Assembly: GCA_011032825.1 (NCBI GenBank)
Contig: JAADJZ010000016.1
Location: 744,001 to 808,000 of the forward strand
Direction: 5' to 3'
DNA: 64,000 nt
Source of the DNA: Massariosphaeria phaeospora
Lineage: Eukaryota > Ascomycota > Dothideomycetes > Pleosporales
A program made the translations under genes and the position numbers. Below the pieces are notes generated by a model, which had not been told where the DNA came from, did not search any database, and saw nothing but the letters and a program-made list of their open reading frames with translations. Of the stretch, positions 1-10,375 are shown piece by piece. The stretch's first letter is position 1. Every line of letters begins with the position of its first letter.

Positions 1-1490
1 AAAGGCGTTTTTAGCAGATTGCGCTGTTGAAAACAACGCGCTTCTCTATCGAGAAAAGAAATAAGTGCTAAAAACGTATCAACTGCGCACTAGATTGATT
101 TTCGAAGCCTACGACTCGCCTATTGCAAAGCACTCTAGCAAAAAGAACACTTACAATATTCTCAAAAGAGATTTCTTCTAGCTAAAAATAAGCTTGGACA
201 TTTGATAGTACATTGCCAACTGCGATGCATGTAGACGAGCGAAACTATAGCAGAAAATAAAAAGTAGTTTTCTTTGCTTGCTCCTCGTTTTGAATAGAAT
301 CTAGAAAGAACTTTTTATAAACTTTATTACTAACCTGCTAAAAAGCAAAAGGTGCACGAATCTACTAGTTATTACAAACTAATTAAGCAAGAATATAATC
401 TTAATTTCTATAGCGAAAATTAACGCAGCAACTGTAGCAAAGGTATTTATCAAGAGAGTAGTAGCTTACTACTAGCTCTCTAACACTATTGTTTCTAACC
501 AAAAAGCACAATTTGTAAGTAAATTCTAAAAAACGCTTTGCAAAGAGCTTAGAATTGTAAGGCAGCTATCTATAGCTTTTTACCTAGAAACTAACAAAGC
601 TACAGAAAAAGCAAATTTAACAATCAAAACTGTTTTAAAGCCGTTTGTGAATTAAAACTAAAAAAACTAAGCGCAGCTATGCTCTATTGTACAAATCGCA
701 ATTTAGAAGCGAAAAGCAGTGTTGACAAAAGTAAGCTCTTTCTTTCTCTAGCATAGTTACGAGATGGACTTAATCTAGCTTCGAGCAGAAAAGAAAGCGG
801 ATACGCTCTACTAGGCAACTCTAGACTTTTAGCAAAGCGCAGCAGAAATAGCTAAAAAGATAAAAGAAGTTATTAACTTCGCGCAAGCTGCTATAGCGGA
901 GGCCTAATAGAAGCAAAAAAAATAAGCAAATCAACATAGAAAAAAAGCGCCGCTGCTTTGAGTAGAAGATAAAGTGTAGTTGCAATACAAAAAACACATC
1001 TCTAATAGGCGCTCAAGCAAGAAACTAAACTAGAAAAATAGCAAATATACAGTTTTACAAGTTAAGTTTCTAAGCAACGTAGTTTTAAACACACTTTCTA
1101 AAATAAATCTAACATTTCTAATAGATAGGCTTAGACTTGCAGCAGACAATTCTTTGAAAGGCTAAACAGTGTCTAATTGGCGCTCGAGAAGCGTTACCGT
1201 AGAAAGCGAGCAAAAATAGCTAGTCAAGCGCATTACGAGCGAGCGCTGGAAAAAAGTCAAAAGAAGCTAAAAGCTAGAATATTAGGTCAAATGGACTAGC
1301 TATAACTAGCTTACATAAGAACTAGCGCTAGAACTTGAAAACACAAAAGCTTTATCTACCTAGCAAGAATTTTCGGCAGCTTACTAGGACGCTAATAGAA
1401 AATTGCTAAAAAACTTTTAAAACAGCACGCTTTTAGAAAGGACGCTAGGACGCCGACGAAGTAAGTAAATTGCTACAAATTAGAGAAAAA
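1..1490 (+). pseudogene. Ty3/gypsy chromovirus integrase and chromodomain relic (RIP-degraded, 5' part outside window)
   Basis: Conceptual reading across stop codons gives, in order, an integrase zinc-finger segment (about 120-290, with a CDACRRAK-like HHCC end), an integrase core (about 300-660, including FIDF, the IVSN..AQF block and an ATEK block), the GPY/F-type C-terminal segment (about 965-1,160, with KKL-N-KNSKYTV and F-IDRLRLAA) and a chromodomain (about 1,270-1,390, with VKWTSYN and ALENTKAL). In the core the second catalytic Asp position reads Asn, which is a G-to-A change. Almost every stop is TAG or TAA where CAG, CAA or TGG would fit. The element is inactive. Its reverse transcriptase and 5' LTR would lie upstream of the window. 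The order integrase-chromodomain-LTR is typical of chromoviruses. Confidence 0.85.
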
Positions 1491-1495
1491 GCTTA

Positions 1496-1783
1496 TGTAA
1501 TAGGCTGAAAGCTCTATAAATTGCCTTAGTCGTAGAACTTTAGTAGCTATTAACGCTGTACGTAACAGCTTCGACGATACCTAGAAAAGCCTCGCTAGTT
1601 TCCGGTTAACGAAAGCCTTGCGGTATTGAGTTTTTACATAGCCTCTAAGAGCGCTCCGCAGGTGCTTTGGAAGCTAACTAACTATAAAGTATATAGAGCT
1701 CTTTTGTCCGCGCTGTAGATAAACTCTATCGAATTTATTACATTCTTTATCTAGAACCTGCTTTTCTAGGCGATTCCCTTTCA
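1496..1783 (+). repeat. 3' LTR of the Ty3/gypsy relic (288 bp)
   Basis: The segment begins TGTAATAGGC and ends CTTTCA, the TG...CA termini expected of an LTR. It follows directly on a purine-rich stretch (agagaaaaagc, 1,482-1,492) that fits a polypurine tract, and it lies just past the chromodomain frame. A second copy of exactly the same length lies at 3,964-4,251. Confidence 0.75.
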
Positions 1784-2640
1784 AAAGCAGCTTACTACTT
1801 TTTATTTATTCTAAAAGAGAATATTAGAAACACTATAGAATAGATATTAAACTTAAGTAGAATAAATCGCCTATATCTAATAGCTATTGCTTAGATACTA
1901 GCTTTTACGCTTTAAGTGCTAAGAACGCTACTTCGTAGCTATAAATAGCGTGCTAGCGCTGTATTTTAACTCTAGAACTAGAAAGTTACGTATAAAAACC
2001 TGCTAGATACTATCTATATAAAGAATACGCTGTTATTAGAGTACTACTTACTTTACTATAATAAATTTCTTCGCATGTTACTTATCTAGCTCTAGCGAAA
2101 GCATACTCTAATTAGCTTTCTAAGCTACGCTTTATTATAGAATTAGCATGCAGCTAGCAGCGAAGAACCTAACTCTAATACTCTAAGCTAACGGTAATTT
2201 TTACTATTGCGCTTACTTTGTACACACGCTACTACTAGTAGCTCTTTACTAAGTTAGAGTTTCTATAGAGAATAAAGTAAATAGTACTATACTTAAACTT
2301 ACCTACTAGAGTTAGTTTAAAAGAGTTCGCTTAATATAGCCTGCCTAAACGTGCAAGATTATAGAGCAAGCTGTTATTAAATTAATATACTAATATTCTT
2401 TACTTATATACGCTAATAGCTTTTTAATAACCTAAATACTAACTATAAGCTTATAAGTTTCTCTAGCGCTTGCAGCGTTTTATTCTAAGTTTAGCTAAAA
2501 TCGCATAAATACACAGTAGCAGCTAAGTGCACATCTATTAACTTTATCTATTATCTTTAATATAAAGCTACTGTCTACAACTTTTTTTATTTAATCTAAA
2601 GCATATATGTGCTAGTTTATTTAGGCAACATAAACTTAAA
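1784..2640. other. A+T-rich block with no recognisable gene
   Basis: The segment between the LTR and the left end of the hAT element is strongly TpA-rich and has stops in all frames. I could not match it to a transposon family. Confidence 0.6.
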
Positions 2641-3034
2641 TAGGCTAGCAAATAAGTAAAAGTTAAGTTAAAGTTAAGTTGCTTTTTTTATAACTTTAAC
2701 TTAACTCTACTTATATACTTAATCTTTCAACGCTAGTACAAAGTTATAGTTAAGTTGAGTTGCATAAATTTTAAGTTAAAGTTGAGTTATCTCGCACAAG
2801 CTTTAGGTTATAGTTGAGTTATAGTTAAGTTGTTATATTTAGAGTTTCTATATTGTATTTCAACGTTAGCAAAGTACAAGTTGCTTAAGTTTATTATAGA
2901 TTGTTATTACAGCGTAGAATTAGTTGCATTTTAATAGCTAAGTACAAAGCAACGTCTACGCTAGGTATTACTAGAAAATTCAAAATTATTATAGCTTTAT
3001 ACCGCTAGAACAAGTAGCAACTAAACTTTAGCTT

Positions 3035-3587
3035 TTACGTTTGCTGCGAACTTTTCTTGTACTTTCTATAGTATTTCTTTGCTAAATTTATGTTTCTTGT
3101 GTTAATCGTTACTCGTTTCGCGTGTATAGCGTTAATATTAGTATCTATTAAAATTAGCTTTGCACCTAGCAACAAGTAGAAAGCTATACTTTCAAAAATG
3201 CTAATTAGAAAAGCTTTTGTTACTTTTTGTATAGCTTTAATTGCACTAGCTTAGAAGCGTAGATTAAGCTTAAACTCTTGCGCAATCTTGCGAACTAGCT
3301 AACTAAATAGTAGTTTGCGCATAAAAAGCTTAGTTAATTTCTAGTATCGTTGAATTTCGCGCAACGCAATAGCTGCATGTTGTTAAAAATTAAGCTGCAA
3401 TTAACTGCTATAATAACTTACTTCTTTGCTTCTAGCAATAAAGCTTTTTTACACTATTTATTATTAGTTTCTTTTTATTCTTGTACAGATTGCTAGATTT
3501 GCGAGCTACTTTTACTACGAAAAGCTTTTGCGAAGCCTTGCTGCTAGTAGCAAAGTAGTAGTAGTTAGTTTGCTTAGTGCAAGCTAT
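3035..3587 (-). pseudogene. Histone H3 gene relic carried inside the hAT element (left copy)
   Basis: Three exons: 3,587-3,422, 3,372-3,190 and 3,144-3,035. Intron 1 is GTAAGT...CATGCAG (49 nt) and intron 2 is GTATAG...AATAG (45 nt). The start codon now reads ATA, followed by A-C-T-K-Q-T, matching the ARTKQT start of H3 with Arg2 changed to Cys (CGC to TGC). Further on come KVARKS (the K27 region), VKKLYC, T-IALREIQRY, LVRKIAQEF, NLRF-ASAI, FLISIFE and, after intron 2, NTNINAIHAKRVTI; these follow the whole H3 fold. The K9 segment ARKS is absent: NYYYFATSSK stands between T6 and K14. Three internal stops (TAG, TAG, TAA) and many Glu-to-Lys changes fit RIP. About 152 codons against 136 residues for H3, because of tail insertions. 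It is a dead gene here; recognition of the family is secure, function is not. Confidence 0.9.
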
Positions 3588-3963
3588 TGCGAAAGAATTG
3601 CTACGTAGTAGGTGTAGTATAAAAAGTAAAAAGTTGTAATAATTATTCGTAATAATTACAGTAGGTAAAGAAGCTGCAGAAGCTGTAGCAAAAGTGCGTG
3701 TTTTAAGTAGCTAGCAGCAAAGCGCTAGCTAAAGCTGTAGCTTTTGTAGTAGCGTACAAGCTACTTTACACAGAATCTAGCCTATAAATCTGCTACTTAA
3801 CTTTTTGCTACTTTACTTTCTGCTTCTACTTACTTACGTACTACGACTAGCTTTATTATTACCTACATTTTTTACAAATACAATAGCCGCAATTAAGTAG
3901 AAACTTAACAACGAAATAAACTACGAGCTTAATAATAAGTTACTTTTGTTTTACGAAATTGAA

Positions 3964-4251
3964 TGTAATAGGCTAAAAGCTCTATGAATTGCCTTGGTCG
4001 TAGAATTTTAGTAGCTATTAACACTGTACGTAACAGCTTCGACGATACCTAGAAAAGCCTCGCTAGTTTCTAGTTAACGAAAGTCTTGCGGTATTAGGTT
4101 TTTACATAGCTTTCGAAAGCGCTTCGTAGGTGCTTCGAAAGCTAACTAACTATAAAGTATATAGAGCTCTTTTGTTCGCGCTGTAGATAGACTCTATCGA
4201 ATTTATTACATTCTTTATCTAGAACTTGCTTTCCTAGGCGATTCTCTTTTA
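3964..4251 (+). repeat. Solo LTR (288 bp) inserted in the hAT element
   Basis: A second copy of the LTR at 1,496-1,783, beginning TGTAATAGGC. It is flanked by ttgaa (3,959-3,963) and ttaaa (4,252-4,256), a 5-bp target duplication with one G/A transition. The inverted hAT copy has the uninterrupted site (about 30,077-30,084 on the other strand), which shows this is a later insertion and not part of the hAT element. Confidence 0.85.
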
Positions 4252-4439
4252 TTAAAGTTCTAACTAGGTTTAAGCTAGCAAAGTAAAAAGCGCTTACAAA
4301 TGTAATTATTACAAAAGTTTATTACAGCATCTACTAACAAACTTAAAACTTTGAGTTTAAAAAGCACGAAGTTCTTAGCGTACTAGCGAATCGCGGTTGC
4401 GTTGAATTACGAAAAAAGCGCTTTACACATTACAAGCTA

Positions 4440-5505
4440 CTATTTAAAAATTAATTAAGCAATACTACTTGCGCAACTACTAAGAGAAATCAAATAGCTT
4501 ACTTAAGTGCTAAAGAAAAAGCTATTGCAAATGCTAGTGCAGAAAATCGGCAAGCAAAATACTAGCTTAAGAAAAAGCTTTAAGCGAAAGAGAAATTTAC
4601 TGCGTTGTTTGCGCACAACTAGAAAAAGTAGTTAGCAACTAAACTTAAGCTTTTAGATAAGCAACGCTACTGCGAACAAAAAAGTAGTAAGTTATTACAT
4701 TAGTTTATTACGTTATTGTACTTACAATAGTTACGCAGTTAAGTAGCTTTAAGCGAAACTTAGCTTTGTTTATAAAAAGTAAGCTTGTATTTATTACAAT
4801 GTTAACTTCTAATAGTACAAAAACATTCTTAAACAAATCGCTAAAGCACTAAAAAACAAGAAAAAAATTAAGAATTAGCTAATATCGCGAATATTTGGCG
4901 CTAGCGAAGCTACTAATAGAATTATGCGTCGTATCTACTTAGACAAATTAGCTAAGTTAAAGAATAATTCGTTTAAGAACAAGAAAGCTAAAATAGATTA
5001 GCAAGAGTTTGTAAAAACGTTAACTCTAGAGAATTTAACACTAGTAACTGCTAAAAACTAGAAGTAAGTTATTATAGCAGTTTATTACATATCTATACTA
5101 ACTGCACTAGCTTACGCAAGCTTATACTTTTTCTCGAACTACGCGTTAACAGCAACGATGCTTATAAAAATATTAATAGCTTGTATATTCTAGCGCTTAC
5201 AATTGATAAGTGTAAAGAAAAAGCAAGTAGCAACTTAGAAATTAATGCGTTTTACAATAAGTGTAAAAACAAATATAAAACAAAAAATTAGTAGAGAAAA
5301 GCGTTAGCAGAAGCAAACAAGTTTTCTAGTAAAAATAAAGAAAAAGTTAAGAATAAAAATAAAAATAAAGAGTAAAATAAAGTAGTAGATAAAGTAGTAG
5401 AGCAGACTAAAGTAGTAGAGCAAACTAAGTTAGTAGAGTATTTAGATTAAAAAAGTTTCTCTAACAATAGTAACGCTTATAAAAAAGCGTAGACTTAAGG
5501 CTTTT
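4440..5505 (+). pseudogene. Unidentified lysine-rich cargo reading frame with introns (left copy)
   Basis: Reading through TAG/TAA stops gives a long Lys/Gln/Asn-rich frame. It has segments such as KEKAIANASAENRQAK, a segment with ASEATNRIMRRIYLDKLAKL, and a C-terminal stretch of KNKNK and VVEQTK repeats. Two candidate introns start GTAAGTTATTA: about 4,688-4,732 and 5,087-5,130, the second with a CTAAC branch-like motif before its acceptor. I do not recognise the protein family. It sits between the histone H3 relic and the transposase in both hAT copies, so it is probably part of the element. It could also be a second transposition protein. Confidence 0.45.
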
Positions 5506-6099
5506 TACTTTTTTATGTAAATTAAAACGTTGCTAGCATAAACATAGCTAGTATTTACTATCTATAACGCGGCCTAAAACGTGCATAACATTGCGATTAA
5601 CAAATTAGCAAGTATAACTTAATTAGAACTGTAAAATTAAAGCGCTACTACTGCAGCTTTAATTTTAGCTCTAATCTTAGTTGCATTACTGCTTTAGCTT
5701 TTGCGCTTAAACGTTAGCAATATTTCGCAAGCAGAAAAGCATGTTCTGTTTTCTTTTAACAATCTGCGTATTCTCTTTTAGCAATGTACTTATTCTTTAT
5801 CTTTAATCTACTCTAATACTAATTATTATAGTTTATTATTACAGTACCTGCGCTTTTGTACTATACCTTTTGTTATAAACATAGCAAAACTTTCGCTACT
5901 TATTTGTTTATTTAAATTTAACGCTAAGCAATTCGTTTAAAAAAGAGAAAAAAATAAACTTTATTTAGTAAAATATTGTTTTACGCATATTAAAGATAAT
6001 ACAGAACAAGAAGCAGTAGTAACTGCGTAAAAAATGTAGTAGAGTTCTACTAAGTAGGCTTTAAACCTAGAAATAGCAAATTTGCGATAAAACTTTGCT

Positions 6100-8650
6100 A
6101 TACGCACTAGTTAAGTATAGCTATAGTTTAAAAAAGCTGCTAATTCTAGTAATAGCTACTTCTACGTATTCTGCTATAATTGCAGCTTTGCTCTTTAGCA
6201 CCTAGCAGTTAAAACTATCAAAACTAAACACTTACTTAACTACTTTAAATCTAGAACCTGTTAAAAAACGCTTACTTGTATTTACTCTTAACTTCGTCTA
6301 CAGCTAGTACTACGTTAACTTTAATTTACTACTATTGTACTACTATATTCAACTTAGGCTTTTAAACGAGAACTAGTACAAGTAGTTATATATAGCAACT
6401 AGTTTTTTCAAACAATTAAGCAGCTTTTATTCTAGCAATTTCTTCAATTTCTTCGACCTAATATTCTAAGTATTAGTTAATTTAAATTCTAAAGAATGTT
6501 CTATAAACGATTTAAAAAAGCTAAAGCATTACTTTTTAATAACATTAGCTAGTTAACTAAGATCTCAATTGCGATAGATAAGTAGTTTGCTTCTAATTAT
6601 TTTAGTTTTTTTGTAGTTAAAGAATACTACGTTAACTGCAACTAGTAGCTTTAAAAAAAGTTGCTAAATTTTGTTTCTTTATGCGAAAGACATACTAGTG
6701 CTGCTGTAGCTACTAATATACTACAAGTACTCTTAAACACTAGCATTAAATTACGCTTTCTAGCAATTACTACAAATAATGCTAAAAAAAACAAAACGCT
6801 TAGTTGTGTTATTAAACAGCAACTAGAAGCAAAGAACATACTTTAGAGCTTATTAAAAAACTTAATTTTGTATCTTGCTTACATTATTAACTTTGTTGTT
6901 TAAAATATTATTTTACACTTTAAGCTTGCAGCATTAGTAAGTGCTAACGTTAAACTAAAAAAAATACTACAAAGACGCTATTTAAGCGACGTGCAAGCAA
7001 ATATTTTTGTTTTAAACTCTTTTTACAAAGTATACAGTGCGTTATTACATACTTTTATTACAGCCTAATATACACCTAGCTTTGAGCTATTTGCATAGCA
7101 ATTAATTTGTTGTTTTAACAATACAAGCGGTTTATTGCTACGCAACTACACTTGCTACTAAAACAACAAATGTCTATTATTCGCAACGTTAAAATATAAT
7201 AAAATTTAACTTACAATATGTGCAAGCGCGCACTTAAAATCTAAAAATTTATTAACAAATAGCTAGTAAAAGAAATTGCACTTAAGATAACAATTAGTGT
7301 AAGCAGTATTCTACATAATGAAAATATAGCAAAAGTAAACTTCTACGACTTTAGGCAACTAAAATTAACACTAGATAAATAGCACTACTTAAAGTTAATT
7401 ACTAATATGCTTAAAAACTTTAAAAACGCAACAAATTTCTTAAGTAAAAACTATAAGCTACAAGTCTAGTATATCTAGCTTATGTACAACTATTTTTTCA
7501 ACTTTCTAAATAGTATGCAAAACGAACTTAACAACGACATAGAAAATTAAAATACTTCGAAGTAGCTTACAGTTGTACGAGCTGCTGCAAATAAAAAAAA
7601 AAGCTAAACTTAGTACGCTAGCGAATAGGTAGAAAGTACTTATTAATAGGTATAGGTTAAGTTATAAGTTGCACAAACTTTAAGTTAAAGTTAAGTTAGA
7701 GTTAACCTAGCGTAGGTAGAAGTTAAGTTAGAGTAGTTAAAGCTTTAGGTTAAGAGTTAAGTTAGAGTTACCTAAATAGTTAAGAAACTATAATAAATAA
7801 ATGTAATAAATATACATAAAAAACTTAATGTTAATATAAGTTGTAAATATTATGTAAGATTTAACTACAACTCTAAGCTTTAACTACTTTAACTTAACTT
7901 TAACTTAAGCTGCTTAGTAACTAGCGCAAGTTAAAGCTAGAGTTAAGTTAAAGTCTAACGTAAGCTAACTCAACTCTAACTCAACTTCTACCTATTTACT
8001 AGCCTAAAACTTAGCAAGTATTATAAAAGAACTAGCGATAAACGAAAGTTTTTATTTAATTGTACTACTATTCTAGACTCTAGCTAAAAGCTTACGACGT
8101 ACGAGGTATAGTTATTACAATTACTTATTACAGTTATATGCTAACTACGCGCTTAAGATAAAACCTAAAATAATTAAAACAAGCACACTTACTGCGAAGA
8201 GTTTTTTAATTACTTTAATTGCTATAACGACAATACTCGCTTTGCTTTTACTTCTATTTTTTTGTTTTGTACAACTAAACTTTAAAGTAGTAAATAGTTT
8301 TAAAAACTAAAGCTTTTGCTCTAGTTGCTGCCAAGCAGTTTTTTATTTGTTAACTTAAACAAAATAGAAAAAGAAAAGAGCTTAACTTGCTAAGAAAAGA
8401 AAGCTTATCTAAGCATTACCTACGTACGCGCTAGTGCTTCTTTTAATATCTTTAAATAGTAGCAAGTAAATAAAAAAACGTATCTATGCTTATTACAAGT
8501 TGCAAAAAATGTACTTGCAGTACAAATTGCCTAAGTTAGAGTTAAGCGCGAATTCAACGTTGCTAAGAATGTTATTAGCAATAAAAAGTACTAACTTGCT
8601 GCCTAAACGATTTAGCGAATTATAATATTAAAAAACTATATTACTTAAAA
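6100..8650 (+). pseudogene. hAT transposase relic, left copy, interrupted by a MITE
   Basis: The central part (about 6,560-6,850) reads with the hAT catalytic layout: SIAIDK-FAS (first Asp and Trp region), then RHTSAAVATNILQVL and LAITTNNAKKNKTL, where the second conserved Asp (ITTDNA) has become Asn. The C-terminal dimerisation block (about 8,455-8,640) reads VAKNVLAVQIA, VRVKREFN (from V-ER-FN) and VISNKKY-LAA-TI. Stops are TAG or TAA where Trp or Gln is expected. The MITE at 7,614-8,006 splits the frame. Nothing here can be active. The N-terminal boundary is approximate. Confidence 0.85.
7614..8006 (+). mobile_element. 393-bp MITE of the same hAT family
   Basis: Ends are TACGCTAGCGAATAGG and (reverse complement of the other end) TAGGCTAGTAAATAGG. 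They are flanked by a perfect 8-bp duplication AAACTTAG (7,606-7,613 and 8,007-8,014). The inverted hAT copy holds a single AAACTTAG at the matching place (about 26,726-26,733), so the insertion is directly demonstrated. Its termini and subterminal GTTAAGTT motifs match those of the large element, so it is probably a non-autonomous derivative. Confidence 0.9.
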
Positions 8651-8762
8651 AAAAGAATAGAACAGCGTTTTTTAGTTTGCAAAGGTAGATAATAAAAAAC
8701 TACTATGTAACAAAGTTAAAAACTTACTTAACTTTTAAGCGTAGTATATAGACTTTACTTTT

Positions 8763-8890
8763 AGGCTTATACCTACGCTTACACCTAGCTCGTTATCTAG
8801 GCTAACACTTAGGTTAATACCTAAGCTAATACTTAGGCTTATACTTAGCTTGTTATTTAGACTTATATCTAAGCTTACATCTAGACTTTT
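8763..8890 (+). repeat. 12-bp tandem repeat inside the hAT element (left copy)
   Basis: About ten units of the type aggcttatacct follow in a strict 12-bp register. The same array, reverse-complemented, lies in the right hAT copy at 25,864-25,985. The register is a multiple of three, so it could have encoded a tetrapeptide repeat, but it lies downstream of the transposase dimerisation block. Confidence 0.8.
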
Positions 8891-9353
8891 ACAATTAAAA
8901 ATAACTCTATCGAATAATAATTTAGGAAAAGAGAATTTGCTACTTCTGCTACAAAAGCGCGCTCGACTTTTACGCTACTGTAATTAATATTTGTAATAAT
9001 ACAACTTTTTTTACTCTACTTGTATTCTTGTACGTAAATAGTAGCTGTAGTAACAAAACTTCGTAAATACTATTTGCGCGTTCTTAAATGTAATAACTAG
9101 CTGTAATAACTTTTTAAACTCTAGCAACTTTCTAAGCTAATACATAACTTTATAACTTAAATGTAACTTTTAACTTAACTCTAACCTAAAGCTTTAATTG
9201 CTTTAACTAAACTATAACCTAACGCTTTGATAACTCTAACTTAACTTCTACCTACGCTAGAGTAACTATAACTTAACTTTAACTCAAAGTTTATGCGACT
9301 TATAACTTAACTTATACCTATTAACAAGTACTCTCTACTTATTCGCTAGCGTA

Positions 9354-9640
9354 GACTTAGATACTTTCTATTTCTATAAGAGTATTTATAAGCTTATCTA
9401 CATAATGTTTTTTAGTTTTAGAAAAAAGCGCATCTCTTAACGCTTTACTACTAAGAACTAACTTTTTGTTACTAAGCAAGTAAATTACTCTTTCTAAGCT
9501 ATTTACAACTTTAGTATTTTGTATTAAAACCTTATGCCTTAGAACCTATTGTAGAATAAGAAAACAAGCTAAGTAATAGTAGTTAATTTTAAGCGAGTAG
9601 AGTTCGTTAAGCGACGACTTGTACTAGCTGCTATCTCGGC
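9354..9640. other. A+T-rich tail of the left block
   Basis: RIP-like sequence with stops in all frames. Base composition changes to normal at about 9,620-9,650. No gene is recognised. Confidence 0.6.
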
Positions 9641-9887
9641 GAACTAGAAGAGAAAGAGAGAGTGCAATAGAAAGTTGTCTAAACGGGAAGAGAATAGTCT
9701 TTCCATCTTTTTGCGAGAAAGAAGACGGGTAGCTATTGAGTTGCGTGCGTGCTAGACCTAGTGAATAGAGGTATCTACTACTAATTTGATTCTGTCTCGT
9801 TATAACTAACCAATTTGCGCGACGTTTTGGCAGAGTGAAACACAGCCTGATTGTTCGTAGCGGCGCCAAGCCTACACAACCAGCGTT

Positions 9888-9966
9888 AGCCAATCAGCGC
9901 TCGTTCGCTGGCACAGATGAGTAGATCGCTCACCAGTTGTTGCCAGCGAACGGGCGCTGATTGGCT
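9888..9966. repeat. Near-perfect 26-bp inverted repeat with a 27-nt loop
   Basis: Arm 9,888-9,913 begins AGCCAATCAGCGC and arm 9,941-9,966 is its reverse complement with one mismatch. Each arm contains GCCAATCA, a CCAAT-box core. It lies about 250 bp inside the island edge. It may be the remnant of a small transposon or a palindromic CCAAT site; I see no gene close enough to assign it to. Confidence 0.75.
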
Positions 9967-10285
9967 AGCCGCTTCCTACCAGCATGCGAGCGCTCGACGC
10001 ATCGAAGCGCCCGATCACATGGCAGTGACGGTGTTTAGTCTAACAACAGTTTATTCAGCTTCTTTCGTGATTAGAAGAGCGCGTTCCCTTACCTATGGAG
10101 CGACCATTGTGGCTACAGCAGAGAAAGAGAGTTCATGACGTGCTAGCGAAGTCGTGCATGAAGGACATTTACTATATTCAATGGAGTCTTATTAATTCCC
10201 CAATTAGGCAACTTCCGGGCGCAAGAAATCGCTATAACTGGCTGACAAAAGAGCCAAGCGTGCAGCGATACGTCAGCCCGCATGC

Positions 10286-10375
10286 TCTGGTGCCCGTTTC
10301 TGGCCCTGTTGTGTTCCTAAAATAGAGATCAGCTGGGAAAGACGGAGAATGAGAACTCGAAAACGGAATCCAGAA
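10286..10375 (+). repeat. Copy A of a diverged dispersed repeat
   Basis: It shares a 24-nt stretch (starting TCTGGTGCCCG) with 15,707-15,730, one mismatch, and about 50 nt further on a second match (aacggaatccagaa). The region between about 9,970 and 10,600 otherwise holds only short uninformative frames. Confidence 0.55.

Larger units (their letters stand above)
2641..9353 (+). mobile_element. hAT-type DNA transposon, left copy (about 6.0 kb plus two later insertions)
   Basis: The left end reads TAGGCTAGCAAATAAGTA and the right end, reverse-complemented, TACGCTAGCGAATAAGTA, so the element has short terminal inverted repeats. The flanking 8 bp are aacttaaa (2,633-2,640) and gacttaga (9,354-9,361), an 8-bp target duplication apart from two G/A transitions. 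Both ends carry runs of the subterminal motif GTTAAGTTAAAGTTAAGTT. A second copy lies inverted at 25,399-31,400; after removing the solo LTR (288+5 bp) and the MITE (393+8 bp) the lengths agree to within about 20 bp. The element contains, in order, a histone H3 relic (minus), an unidentified lysine-rich relic (plus), a hAT transposase relic (plus) and a 12-bp tandem repeat. Confidence 0.85.

Noticed and set aside
3035..3587. A centromeric histone (CENP-A) instead of H3
   Set aside because: The loop-1 region (IAQEF..NLRF-ASAI) has the length and wording of canonical H3 without the CENP-A insertion, and the tail begins like H3.
3035..3587. A functional histone H3 gene
   Set aside because: The start codon is ATA in both copies, there are three in-frame stops in the left copy and several Glu-to-Lys changes in the fold.
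1496..4251. One 2.8-kb LTR retrotransposon bounded by the two 288-bp repeats
   Set aside because: The second repeat has its own 5-bp duplication and an empty site in the inverted hAT copy, and the DNA between the repeats includes the left end of the hAT element. The two are separate insertions.
6651..6846. Two overlapping 61-62-codon frames in the A+T-rich block, and their counterpart at 27,499-27,687
   Set aside because: The plus-strand one is the surviving hAT transposase catalytic segment; the minus-strand one is its shadow. Neither is a separate gene.
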